The translations under genes were made by a program, and so were the position numbers. 64,000 bases of DNA from NCBI GenBank assembly GCA_000719025.1, contig JODP01000009.1, positions 357,439-421,438 of the forward strand, in the 5' to 3' direction. The DNA is from Kineosporia aurantiaca JCM 3230. GTDB taxonomy: Bacteria; Actinomycetota; Actinomycetes; Actinomycetales; Kineosporiaceae. This document shows, in pieces, positions 50,375-59,057 of the stretch. A model generated the notes under the pieces. The model searched no databases. It saw only the letters and a program-made list of their open reading frames with translations, and was not told where the DNA came from. Positions within the stretch are counted from its first letter, which is position 1, and every line of letters begins with the position of its first letter.

Positions 50375-52998
50375 TGCGCGCCCCACTGACCTGGCTCGGC
50401 GAGTACGTCGAGCTGCCCGAGGGCGCCACCGCCCTCCAGGTCGCCACCGATCTGGTCAAGGTCGGCCTGGAGGAGGAGGCGGTGCACGGCGGCGACGTCA
50501 CCGGCCCGCTGGTGGTGGCCCGGGTGCTGGAGTTCACCCCCGAGCCGCAGAAGAACGGCAAGACGATCCGCTGGTGCCAGGTGGACGTCGGCGAGGCCGA
50601 GCCGCGCGGGATCGTCTGCGGTGCGGGCAACTTCGTGGTCGGCGACCTGGTCGTGGCCAGTCTGCCCGGGGCGGTGCTGCCCGGTGGGTTCGCGATCGCC
50701 GCGCGCAAGACGTACGGCCACAAGTCGGACGGGATGATCTGCAGCGCCAAGGAACTCGGCCTCGGCGAGGACCACGACGGGATCATCCGGCTCACCGAGT
50801 GGGGTTTCGACGACGCGAAGCCCGGTGACGACGCGATCGCCCTGCTCGGCCTGGCCGAGGAGACGGTCGAGGTCAACGTCACCCCCGATCGCGGCTACTG
50901 CTTCAGCCTGCGCGGCATCGCCCGCGAGTACTCCCACTCCACCGGTGCGGCCTTCACCGACCCGGCGCTGATCGAGGTGCCGAAGGCCTCGGCGGACGGC
51001 TTCCCGGTCGAGCTCGACGACCAGGCGCCGATCAACGGCGTGCTCGGCGGCGACCGGTTCGTCGCCCGGGTGGTCCGCGGGGTGGACGTAACGGCGAAGA
51101 GCCCGCGCTGGCTGCAGCGCCGGCTGGAACAGGCCGGAATGCGGCCGATCTCGCTCGCGGTCGACGTGACGAACTACGTCATGCTGGCCGTCGGGCACCC
51201 GCTGCACGCCTTCGACCTGGACAAGCTGGCGGCGCCGATCGTGGTCCGCCGGGCCGCTCCGGGCGAGAAGCTGACCACGCTGGACGATGTCGCCCGCACC
51301 CTCGACCCGGAAGACCTGCTGGTCACCGATTCGCCGGAGGGCCGCGGCAGCCGGGTGCTGAGCCTGGCCGGGGTGATGGGCGGGGCCAGCAGCGAGGTCG
51401 ACGAGAGCACCACCAACCTGCTGATCGAGGCCGCGCACTGGGACCCGATCACGGTGGCGCGGACGATGCGCCGGCACAAGCTGCCGACCGAGGCGGGCAA
51501 ACGCTACGAGCGGGGGGTGGACACGAAGCTCGCCGACGTGGCCGCCGAGCTGGTGGTGCGCCTGCTGGTGGAGTTCGGCGGCGACGGGGTCGAGGTCGGC
51601 CCGGTCACCGACGTGGGCCACCCGGCCGACGGGGCAACCATTGAGATGGCCTGGGACCTGCCCAGCCGCACGGTCGGTCTGGACTACTCGCGCGAGGAAG
51701 TAGTCGCAAGCCTCACCGCAATCGGGTGCGAGGTCACTCTCGCCGACGAGACCACCCGCACCGACGGGGCTGCCATGACCGACGAGGCTGCCGAGGCCGG
51801 TGGGGTTACTCAGACCGGTGGACGTGGACGTGCCCAGGCCGGTGAAAGCAGTGCTGACATCCTGGTCGTCCGGGCGCCGAGCTGGCGCCCCGACCTGACC
51901 GTCGGCGTCGACTTGGCCGAAGAGGTCGCCCGGCTGCACGGGTACGACAAGATCCCGTCGGTGTTGCCGATCGCCCCGCCCGGCAGCGGTCTCACCCACG
52001 GCCAGCGGGTACGTCGCTCGGTCGCCCGGGCGCTGGCGGAGCATGGCGCGGTCGAGGTGCTGACCTACCCGTTCATGGGAGAGGCCGTCCACGACGCGTT
52101 CGGTCTCCCGAAGGACGACCCGCGGCGCACGGCCCTGCGGCTGGCCAACCCGCTGTCCGACGAGCTGCCCTTCATGCGCACGTCGCTGCTGGCCACGCTG
52201 CTCGACGCGGTCAAGCGCAACGTCAGCCGGGGCTTCACCGACCTCGCCGTGTACGAGATGGGCCTGGTCACCCTCCCGGTCCGGGATGCGCCGAAGGCCG
52301 GTCATCCGAGCGTGGCCCAGCGTCCGTCCGAGGCGGAGCTCGAAGGGCTGTACGCGGCGATCCCGCCCCAGCCGCTGCGCGCCGCGATCGTCCTCACCGG
52401 TCAGCGCGAGCTGCCCGGGTGGGACGGGCCGGCCCGTGCCGCCGACTGGTCGGACGCGCTGGAGGCCGCCCTGCTGGTGGCGCGCACGGTGAACGTGACT
52501 CCGACGGTGACCAAGGAGTCGGACCACGCGCCGTGGCATCCGGGCCGCTGTGCCCGGCTGGAGATCGACGGCCAGCTCTTCGGTTACGCCGGTGAGCTGC
52601 ACCCCAAGGTGGTCGCGGCGCTCGGCCTGCCGCCGCGCACGGTCGCGGCCGAGGTCGACTTGGACGTGCTGATCGCGGCCTCGGGCGCAGTCGTCATGGC
52701 CGCCCCGATCTCGACGTTCCCCCTGGCCAAGGAGGACGTAGCGCTCGTCGTGGAAGACGGGGTGGCTGCTCAGGACGTACACGCCGCCCTGGTCGCCGGG
52801 GCGGGGGAGCTGCTGGAGTCGGCGCGGCTGTTCGACTTCTATGCGGGAGCACCGGTCGAGGAGGGCCACAAGTCGCTGGCCTTCGCCCTGCGCTTCCGGG
52901 CGCCGGACCGCACGCTCACCGCGGAGGAGACGGCCGCTGCGCGCGATGCTGCGGTCGCGTCGGCTGCCGAGCGCACGGGGGCAGTGCTGCGCGGGTAG
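50374..52998 (+). CDS. pheT: Phenylalanine--tRNA ligase beta subunit
   Basis: An 874-residue subunit with an N-terminal tRNA-binding EMAP-like domain, a B3/4 editing domain, B5 domain, core and a C-terminal anticodon-binding (FDX-ACB) domain (STFPLAKEDVALVVEDGVAA). It is slightly longer than usual. A Thr/Gly/Ala-rich insertion (DETTRTDGAAMTDEAAEAGG and following, about residues 460-495) sits inside the B5 region. The ATG overlaps the pheS stop by one base. Confidence 0.95.
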   Translation: MRAPLTWLGEYVELPEGATALQVATDLVKVGLEEEAVHGGDVTGPLVVARVLEFTPEPQKNGKTIRWCQVDVGEAEPRGIVCGAGNFVVGDLVVASLPGAVLPGGFAIAARKTYGHKSDGMICSAKELGLGEDHDGIIRLTEWGFDDAKPGDDAIALLGLAEETVEVNVTPDRGYCFSLRGIAREYSHSTGAAFTDPALIEVPKASADGFPVELDDQAPINGVLGGDRFVARVVRGVDVTAKSPRWLQRRLEQAGMRPISLAVDVTNYVMLAVGHPLHAFDLDKLAAPIVVRRAAPGEKLTTLDDVARTLDPEDLLVTDSPEGRGSRVLSLAGVMGGASSEVDESTTNLLIEAAHWDPITVARTMRRHKLPTEAGKRYERGVDTKLADVAAELVVRLLVEFGGDGVEVGPVTDVGHPADGATIEMAWDLPSRTVGLDYSREEVVASLTAIGCEVTLADETTRTDGAAMTDEAAEAGGVTQTGGRGRAQAGESSADILVVRAPSWRPDLTVGVDLAEEVARLHGYDKIPSVLPIAPPGSGLTHGQRVRRSVARALAEHGAVEVLTYPFMGEAVHDAFGLPKDDPRRTALRLANPLSDELPFMRTSLLATLLDAVKRNVSRGFTDLAVYEMGLVTLPVRDAPKAGHPSVAQRPSEAELEGLYAAIPPQPLRAAIVLTGQRELPGWDGPARAADWSDALEAALLVARTVNVTPTVTKESDHAPWHPGRCARLEIDGQLFGYAGELHPKVVAALGLPPRTVAAEVDLDVLIAASGAVVMAAPISTFPLAKEDVALVVEDGVAAQDVHAALVAGAGELLESARLFDFYAGAPVEEGHKSLAFALRFRAPDRTLTAEETAAARDAAVASAAERTGAVLRG

Positions 52999-53058
52999 TG
53001 CTGCCGGGGTTAGTGCTGCAGGGGTTAGTGGCACCGACCCGCTGCTGGTGACCACTCG

Positions 53059-53104
53059 CAATGGTGGACGCTCCCACTCACGTACGTGGGAGCGTCCACC
53101 ATTG
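53059..53104. terminator. 19-bp perfect hairpin between pheT and argC
   Basis: Arms 53059-53077 and 53086-53104 are exact reverse complements over 19 bp with an 8-nt loop. It starts 60 bp after pheT and can act as terminator. Length and perfection are unusual, so it may be a small mobile or regulatory palindrome instead. Confidence 0.7.
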
Positions 53105-53127
53105 GTGATCGGAGCGTCACAACCCCT

Positions 53128-53162
53128 ATGCATACAATTTCGCTACTGTGTATAGTCATGCG
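53128..53162. promoter_or_regulatory. argC promoter with candidate ARG box
   Basis: TATAGT (53151-53156) lies 8 nt before the argC ATG. It is embedded in an AT-rich stretch with ATGCATAC (53128-53136 region) and GTGTATAGTCAT (53148 onward), resembling two degenerate half-sites of an arginine repressor operator. ArgR is encoded in the same operon, so autoregulation is likely. Confidence 0.4.
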
Positions 53163-53164
53163 CC

Positions 53165-54220
53165 ATGGGCATCACTGCAGCAGTGGCAGGGGCCAGTGGG
53201 TACGCCGGCGGCGAACTGCTGAGACTCCTGCTGCAGCACCCCGAGATCGAGATCGGCGCGCTGACCGCGGGCGGTAACGCCGGTACCCGCCTCGGCGAGC
53301 ACCAGCCGCACCTGCTCCCGCTGGCCGACCGGGTGCTGGGGCCGACCACGGCCGAGCACCTTCAGGGGCACGACCTGGTCTTCCTCGCGTTGCCGCACGG
53401 CGCCAGCGCGAAGATCGCCGCCGAGCTCCCGGCCGAGACGGTCATCGTCGACTGCGGGGCCGATCACCGGCTGATCAGCGCGCAGGCGTGGACCGAGTTC
53501 TACGGCGGTGAGCACGCCGGAACCTGGGCCTACGGCCTTCCCGAACTACCCCGCGCCGAGGGCGCCCGGCAGCGCGAATACCTGCGGGGCGCGCGGCGGA
53601 TCGCGGTTCCCGGCTGTTACCCCACCGCCTCCAGCCTGGCCTTGGCCCCCGGCTTCGCGGCCGGTCTGCTGGAGCTGGAAGACGTGGTGGTGGTGGCCGC
53701 CAGCGGCACCTCCGGAGCGGGTCGCTCGGCCAAGGTGAACATGCTCGGCAGCGAGGTGATGGGCTCGATGAGCCCGTACGGCGTCGGCGGCGGGCACCGG
53801 CACACCCCGGAGATCGAGCAGAACCTGGGCCTGGCCGCCGGTCTGGTCGACGGGCCGGTCCGGGTCTCCTTCACCCCGACCCTGGCCCCGATGTCCCGCG
53901 GCATCCTGGCCACCTGCACCGCCCGGCTGAAGCCGGGGGTCAGCGACGAGGCGGTGCGCCAGGCCTGGCAGGACACGTACGCGGACGAGGCGTTCGTGCA
54001 CGTGCTCCCCGAAGGCCGCTGGCCGCGCACGGCGGACACGCTGGGCGCCAACACAGCCCTCATACAGGTCGCGGTGGATGCGCGGGTCGGCCGGGTGATT
54101 GCGGTCAGCGCGATCGACAATCTCACCAAGGGCACCGCGGGCGGGGCGATCCAGTCCGCCAACCTGGCGCTGGACCTGCCCGAGGCGCTGGGCCTCCCGG
54201 TCGCCGGAGTGGCCCCGTGA
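53165..54220 (+). CDS. argC: N-acetyl-gamma-glutamyl-phosphate reductase ArgC
   Basis: A 351-residue NADP-dependent reductase, third step of arginine synthesis. The nucleotide loop is GASGYAGGELLRLL, the catalytic Cys is in VPGCYPTASSLAL (Cys151), and GGGHRHTPEIEQ is conserved. The ATG at 53165 lies 8 nt after a -10 hexamer, so the mRNA is probably leaderless. First gene of the arg operon. Confidence 0.97.
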   Translation: MGITAAVAGASGYAGGELLRLLLQHPEIEIGALTAGGNAGTRLGEHQPHLLPLADRVLGPTTAEHLQGHDLVFLALPHGASAKIAAELPAETVIVDCGADHRLISAQAWTEFYGGEHAGTWAYGLPELPRAEGARQREYLRGARRIAVPGCYPTASSLALAPGFAAGLLELEDVVVVAASGTSGAGRSAKVNMLGSEVMGSMSPYGVGGGHRHTPEIEQNLGLAAGLVDGPVRVSFTPTLAPMSRGILATCTARLKPGVSDEAVRQAWQDTYADEAFVHVLPEGRWPRTADTLGANTALIQVAVDARVGRVIAVSAIDNLTKGTAGGAIQSANLALDLPEALGLPVAGVAP

Positions 54221-54248
54221 CCGCCGGGCCCACGTTGAGGGAGTCACC

Positions 54249-54638
54249 ATGCATCTGATCCAGTACCGCCAGGCGATGGCGCTGGTCCGCCTGGCCCCGG
54301 ACAGTCCCGACCCGGACTGGGCCCAGGGGGGTCCGCTGGTCAGCATCTCCCGCACCAGCGACGAGATCAGCGTGGTCTGCCCGACATTCGCACTGCCGGA
54401 GCCGGTGCCCGGTCCGGTCGAGGGGCCGTTCACGGTCACCCGGGCGGCCGGGGCGCTGGAGTTCTCCCAGATCGGCGTGCTCCTGCGGCTGCTGAAACCG
54501 CTGGCCGACGCGGGCATCCCGGTGCTCAGCGTGTCCACCTTCGACACCGACTGGGTGCTCGTCCCGGCCGCGCAGTCCGTGGTCGCGGCCTCGGTCTGGC
54601 GGCACGCCGGCTACACCGTCACCGAAGACGCCGAATAA
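54249..54638 (+). CDS. ACT-domain (CASTOR-like) protein inside the arg operon
   Basis: A 129-residue protein resembling the tandem ACT-type fold of the ACT_7/CASTOR group: ISRTSDEISVVCP in the first half and GIPVLSVSTFDTDWVLVP in the second. Proteins of this type bind amino acids in some systems (CASTOR1 binds arginine in animals). It has no catalytic or DNA-binding domain. It starts 28 bp after argC and precedes argJ, so it is probably cotranscribed with the arginine genes. A role in sensing arginine or a precursor is an inference. ATG at 54249; the longer frame runs into argC. Confidence 0.75.
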   Translation: MHLIQYRQAMALVRLAPDSPDPDWAQGGPLVSISRTSDEISVVCPTFALPEPVPGPVEGPFTVTRAAGALEFSQIGVLLRLLKPLADAGIPVLSVSTFDTDWVLVPAAQSVVAASVWRHAGYTVTEDAE

Positions 54639-54666
54639 AACTTTCGGGAGAAAGAGGAACACTCGC

Positions 54667-54747
54667 ATGAGCGAGCGCAGCGAGCTCATCAGAAAGCAGA
54701 GCGTGTCGCTCAGGCTGACGACGAGCGCCAGCGAGGAGGAAGCATGA
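54667..54747 (+). CDS. Possible 26-codon ORF overlapping the argJ start
   Basis: ATG at 54667 opens a frame of 26 codons ending in TGA at 54745-54747, which overlaps the argJ ATG (54744-54746) in an ATGA arrangement. GAAAGAGGAA lies upstream as ribosome binding site. The peptide begins MSERSELIRKQ and contains three arginines and three acidic residues at the end. The DNA at its start (GAGCGAGCGCAGCGAGC) resembles a short repeat common in actinomycete genomes, so it may be a repeat remnant rather than a gene. Confidence 0.35.
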   Translation: MSERSELIRKQSVSLRLTTSASEEEA

Positions 54748-55898
54748 GCGTCACCGCGGCCAAAGGATTCCGGGCGGCCGGGGTCGCCGCCGGGCTGAAG
54801 AGCACCGGCGCGGCCGATCTGGCCCTGGTGCTGAACGACGGGCCGAACGACGCGGCCGCCGCCGTGTTCACCAGCAACCGCTGCAAGGCCAACCCGGTGC
54901 TGTGGAGCGAGCGGGCGATCTCGGACGGCCGGCTGCGCGCGGTGGTGCTGAACTCCGGCGGGGCCAACTGCTACACCGGCGCCGAGGGGTTCCAGACCAC
55001 GCACGCCACCGCCGAGGAGGTGGCCCGGCGCAACAGCGTGGACGCGCTGGACGTGCTGGTCTGCTCGACCGGCCTGATCGGGCCCCTGCTGGACAAGGAC
55101 AAGCTGCTGGCCGGGGTCGCCGACGCCACCTCGAAGCTGGCCACCGACGGCGGCCTCGCCGCCGCCCAGGCGATCATGACCACCGACACCGTGAACAAGC
55201 AGGCGTCCGTCACCTCCCCGCACGGCTGGACGGTCGGCGGGATGGCCAAGGGCGCCGGAATGCTCGCCCCGGCGCTGGCCACCATGCTGGTGGTGATCAC
55301 CACCGACGCCCAGGTGGACTCCACCGGGCTGGATTCCGCGCTGCGGGCGGCCACCGCGGTCACCTTCGACCGGCTGGACTCGGACGGCTGCCAGTCCACC
55401 AATGACACGGTCGTGCTGCTCTCGTCCGGCGCCACCGGGATGACCCCGGACCCGATCGAGTTCACCGCCGCCGTCACCGCGGTCTGCAAAGACCTTGCCC
55501 TGCAGCTTCTCGCGGACGCCGAAGGGGCCGACCACGAGATCGCGATCGAGGTGCTGAACGCGGCCAGCGAGGCCGAGGCGGTCGAGGTCGGCCGGTCGGT
55601 CGCCCGCAGCAACCTGTTCAAGGCCGCGATCTTCGGCCGGGACCCGAACTGGGGCCGGATCCTGGCCTCGGTCGGCACCACCACGGCCACCTTCGACCCG
55701 GCCGACCTGGACGTGGCGCTGAACGGCGTGTGGGTCTGCCGCAAGAGCGCCCCGGACGAAAACCCCGAGGGGATCGATCTTTCCGGCCGTCAGGTGGCGG
55801 TCACCATCGACCTGAAGTCCGGTCCGGCCACCGCCACGGTCTGGACCAACGACCTGACCCACGCGTACGTCCACGAGAACAGCGCCTACTCGTCGTGA
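54744..55898 (+). CDS. argJ: Bifunctional ornithine acetyltransferase/N-acetylglutamate synthase ArgJ
   Basis: A 384-residue enzyme that recycles the acetyl group between N-acetylornithine and glutamate. It is made as a precursor that cleaves itself before the conserved Thr in LAPALATML (Thr180). Other signatures are AVVLNSGGANCYTG and NSPLFKAA-like SNLFKAAIFGRDPNWGRI. GAGGAGG stands just before the ATG. The stop overlaps the argB start (GTGA). Confidence 0.96.
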   Translation: MSVTAAKGFRAAGVAAGLKSTGAADLALVLNDGPNDAAAAVFTSNRCKANPVLWSERAISDGRLRAVVLNSGGANCYTGAEGFQTTHATAEEVARRNSVDALDVLVCSTGLIGPLLDKDKLLAGVADATSKLATDGGLAAAQAIMTTDTVNKQASVTSPHGWTVGGMAKGAGMLAPALATMLVVITTDAQVDSTGLDSALRAATAVTFDRLDSDGCQSTNDTVVLLSSGATGMTPDPIEFTAAVTAVCKDLALQLLADAEGADHEIAIEVLNAASEAEAVEVGRSVARSNLFKAAIFGRDPNWGRILASVGTTTATFDPADLDVALNGVWVCRKSAPDENPEGIDLSGRQVAVTIDLKSGPATATVWTNDLTHAYVHENSAYSS

Positions 55899-56863
55899 TC
55901 GATCTCCCGCACCTGAGCGCCTCGCAGAAGGCCGAGGTCCTGGTCGAGGCGCTGCCCTGGCTGCGCCGGTTCCAGGGCGCCATCGCCGTGATCAAGTACG
56001 GCGGAAACGCGATGATTGATGACGATCTGAAGCGCGCCTTTGCGGAGGACGTGGTCTTCCTGCGCGCCGCCGGGCTGAAACCGGTGGTGGTGCACGGCGG
56101 CGGGCCGCAGATCTCGGCCATGCTCAAGCGCCTGGGCATCGCCAGCGAGTTCCGCGGCGGCCTGCGGGTCACCACTCCGGAGACCATGGAAGTGGTCCGG
56201 ATGGTGCTCACCGGTCAGGTCAGCCGGGAGTTGGTCGGGCTGATCAACCAGCACGGGCCGCTCGCGATCGGCATGTCCGGTGAGGACGGCGGGCTCTTCG
56301 TGGCCGCGAAACGGGATGCGGTGGTGGACGGTTCGCCGGTGGACGTCGGCCTGGTCGGCGACGTGGTGGAGGTCGACCCGGCGGCCGTGCTCGACCTGAT
56401 CGACGCCGGCCGGATCCCGGTGATCTCCACCGTCGCCCCGGACGACGACGGCCAGATCCTCAACGTGAACGCCGACACCGCCGCCGCCGCTCTGGCCGTC
56501 GCGCTCCAGTCCCGCAAGTTCGTCGTCCTCACCGATGTCGAGGGGCTGTACGCGAACTGGCCGGACCGGTCGTCCCTGCTGGCCGAGGTGACCGATGCCG
56601 AGCTCGAGGCGATGCTGCCGAGGCTGCAGTCCGGCATGGTCCCGAAGATGGAGGCCTGCCTGCGGGCGGTGCGCGGGGGAGTGCCGACCGCCACCGTGAT
56701 CGACGGGCGGGTGCCGCACAGCCTGCTGCTCGAGGTGTTCACCACCGACGGGGTGGGCACCATGGTCGTCCCCTCCTCCTCCCATTCCGGTGAGAAGCGC
56801 CGGGTGGGCGCGGAGGGCACGTCCCCCATCCAAACCGCTACCCAGAACGGGGACCGCGCATGA
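55895..56863 (+). CDS. argB: Acetylglutamate kinase ArgB
   Basis: A 322-residue amino-acid kinase, second step of arginine synthesis. KYGGNAM at the phosphate site, VVHGGGPQI, and NVNADTAAAALA near the C-terminus are conserved. The C-terminal ~25 residues are extra and polar. The GTG start at 55895 overlaps argJ (GTGA). In arginine-inhibited kinases an N-terminal helix is needed, and the N-terminal LSASQKAEVLVEALPWLRRF fits such a helix, so feedback inhibition is likely. Confidence 0.96.
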   Translation: MIDLPHLSASQKAEVLVEALPWLRRFQGAIAVIKYGGNAMIDDDLKRAFAEDVVFLRAAGLKPVVVHGGGPQISAMLKRLGIASEFRGGLRVTTPETMEVVRMVLTGQVSRELVGLINQHGPLAIGMSGEDGGLFVAAKRDAVVDGSPVDVGLVGDVVEVDPAAVLDLIDAGRIPVISTVAPDDDGQILNVNADTAAAALAVALQSRKFVVLTDVEGLYANWPDRSSLLAEVTDAELEAMLPRLQSGMVPKMEACLRAVRGGVPTATVIDGRVPHSLLLEVFTTDGVGTMVVPSSSHSGEKRRVGAEGTSPIQTATQNGDRA

Positions 56864-58116
56864 GCACCGATCTCAGCGCCCAGCAGACCACCAGCCTGGT
56901 CGGCGCCACCCAGGCCGGGTCCGCCGAATGGCTGGAGCGCTACGGCCATTCGGTGATGGGCACCTACGGCACCCCGAGTCGGGTGCTGGTGCGCGGTGAG
57001 GGCGCCCACGTCTGGGACGCGGAGAGCAATCGCTATCTCGACCTGCTCGGCGGCCTGGCGGTGAACTCGCTCGGCCACGCCCACCCGTTCCTGGTCTCGG
57101 CGGTCACCGCGCAGCTGGCCACTCTCGGCCACGTCTCCAACCTGTTCGCCCACCCGCTCCAGATCGCGCTCGCCGAAAGGCTTCTCGAGCTGGCGCAGGC
57201 CCCCGAGGGCTCGGCGGTGTTCTTCTGCAATTCCGGGGGCGAGGCCAATGAGGCCGCCTTCAAGCTCACCCGGCGCACCGGGCGGACCCGGATCGTCGCG
57301 GCCACCGGCGCTTTTCACGGTCGCACGATGGGTTCGCTGGCGCTGACCCACAAGGCGGCCTACCGCGAGCCGTTCCAGCCGCTGCCGCCCGAGGTCGTGC
57401 ACGTACCGTGGGGAGACGCCGAGGCGCTGGCCGCCGCGGTCGACGACACCACGGCCGCCGTGTTTCTCGAGCCGATCCAGGGTGAGGCCGGCGTGCGTCC
57501 CGCCCCGGCCGGCTACCTGGCCACGGCCCGGCGGGTCACCCGCGCCCACGGCGCCCTGCTGATCTTCGACGAGGTCCAGACCGGGGTGGCCCGGACCGGC
57601 GCCTGGTTCGCTCATCAGCTGCCGGCGCTGAACGGCGGCGAGGACATCCGTCCCGACGCGATGACCGTGGCCAAAGGGCTGGGCGGCGGCATCCCGATCG
57701 GCGCGATGATCGCGTTCGGCCCGGAGAACGCCCGGCGCCTCTCCGCCGGTCAGCACGCCACCACCTTCGGCGGCAACCCGATCGCGGCCGCGGCCGGCCT
57801 GGCCACGCTGCACGTGATCGAGCGGGACGGCCTGCGGGAGAACGTGGCCGCGGTCGGCGACCGGATCGCCGAGGGAGTCGCCGGCCACGCGCTGGTCGCC
57901 GGGGTGCGCGGGCACGGTCTGCTGCGGGCGATCGAGCTGACCCAACCGGTCTCCGCCGCGGTGACGGCGAATCTGCTCGAAGCCGGTTTCATCGTGAACG
58001 CCGTGGCCCCCGATGCGATCCGCCTGGCTCCGCCGCTGATCCTCACCGCCGACCAGGCGGACACCTTCATCGCGGCCCTTCCGGCCGCCCTAGACCTTGC
58101 GGCGCAGGAGAACTGA
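56860..58116 (+). CDS. argD: Acetylornithine aminotransferase ArgD
   Basis: A 418-residue class III PLP aminotransferase. Conserved parts are LLGGLAVNSLGHAHP, FFCNSGGEANEAAFKL, FDEVQTGVARTG and the Schiff-base lysine in VAKGLGGGIPIGA. ATGA overlap with argB; TGATG junction with argF. It converts N-acetylglutamate semialdehyde to N-acetylornithine. Confidence 0.96.
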   Translation: MSTDLSAQQTTSLVGATQAGSAEWLERYGHSVMGTYGTPSRVLVRGEGAHVWDAESNRYLDLLGGLAVNSLGHAHPFLVSAVTAQLATLGHVSNLFAHPLQIALAERLLELAQAPEGSAVFFCNSGGEANEAAFKLTRRTGRTRIVAATGAFHGRTMGSLALTHKAAYREPFQPLPPEVVHVPWGDAEALAAAVDDTTAAVFLEPIQGEAGVRPAPAGYLATARRVTRAHGALLIFDEVQTGVARTGAWFAHQLPALNGGEDIRPDAMTVAKGLGGGIPIGAMIAFGPENARRLSAGQHATTFGGNPIAAAAGLATLHVIERDGLRENVAAVGDRIAEGVAGHALVAGVRGHGLLRAIELTQPVSAAVTANLLEAGFIVNAVAPDAIRLAPPLILTADQADTFIAALPAALDLAAQEN

Positions 58117-59057
58117 TGACCATCCGACACTTCCTGAAGGACGACGACCTCTCCCCGGACGAGCTGATCGAGGTCCTCGACCTGGCCGACCGGCTCAAGG
58201 CCGACCGGGCCAAGGGCCTGCTCAACGTCCGTCCCCTGGACGGGCCCAAGGCCGTGGCGGTGCTCTTCGACAAGTCCTCCACCCGCACCCGGGTCTCGTT
58301 CAGCGTCGGCATCGCCGAACTCGGCGGCTACCCGCTGATCATCGACTCCGGCAGCAGCCAGCTCGGCCGGGGTGAGCCGATCGAGGACACGGCCCGGGTG
58401 CTCACCCGGCAGTGCGCGGCGATCGTCTGGCGCACCGGCGACCAGAGCCGGATCGAGACCATGGCCGAGCACAGCACGGTGCCGGTGGTGAACGCCCTGA
58501 CCGACCAGTACCACCCCTGCCAGCTGCTCGCCGACCTGCAGACGATCCGCGAGCACAAGGGCCGGCTGGCCGGGCTGACCCTCTCCTACCTGGGCGACGG
58601 CGCCAACAACATGGCGCACTCGTACCTGCTGGCCGGCGCGAACGCGGGCATGCACGTGCGGATCGGCGCCCCCGAGGGCTTCCACCCCGACCCGGCGATC
58701 CTCGAGCAGGCCTGGGCCCTGTCCAGCGACACCGGCGGCTCGGTCGCCGTGCTCACCGACCCGGCCGCCGCGGCCGACGGCGCCGACGTGCTGGCCACCG
58801 ACACCTGGGTCTCGATGGGTCAGGAGGCCGAGAAGAGCGAGCGGTCCGGGGTCTTCACCGCCTACTGCGTGGACGAGGCGCTGCTGGGCAAGGCCGCACC
58901 GGACGCGATCGTGCTGCACTGCCTGCCCGCCTACCGGGGTCTGGAGATCGCCGCCTCGGTGATCGACGGCCCGGCCTCGGTGGTCTGGGACGAGGCGGAG
59001 AACCGGCTGCACGCGCAGAAGGCGCTGCTCACCTGGTTGCTGGGACGATCGGGATGA
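58116..59057 (+). CDS. argF: Ornithine carbamoyltransferase ArgF
   Basis: A 313-residue transcarbamylase. Carbamoyl phosphate site KSSTRTRVSF, the HPCQLLADL motif and ornithine-binding HCLPAYRG are all present. Length is normal for the family. ATG at 58116 shares a base with the argD stop and its own stop overlaps argR (ATGA). Confidence 0.97.
   Translation: MTIRHFLKDDDLSPDELIEVLDLADRLKADRAKGLLNVRPLDGPKAVAVLFDKSSTRTRVSFSVGIAELGGYPLIIDSGSSQLGRGEPIEDTARVLTRQCAAIVWRTGDQSRIETMAEHSTVPVVNALTDQYHPCQLLADLQTIREHKGRLAGLTLSYLGDGANNMAHSYLLAGANAGMHVRIGAPEGFHPDPAILEQAWALSSDTGGSVAVLTDPAAAADGADVLATDTWVSMGQEAEKSERSGVFTAYCVDEALLGKAAPDAIVLHCLPAYRGLEIAASVIDGPASVVWDEAENRLHAQKALLTWLLGRSG

Noticed and set aside
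50356..53133. 925-residue minus-strand frame opposite pheT
   Set aside because: Antisense shadow; pheT is unambiguous on the plus strand.
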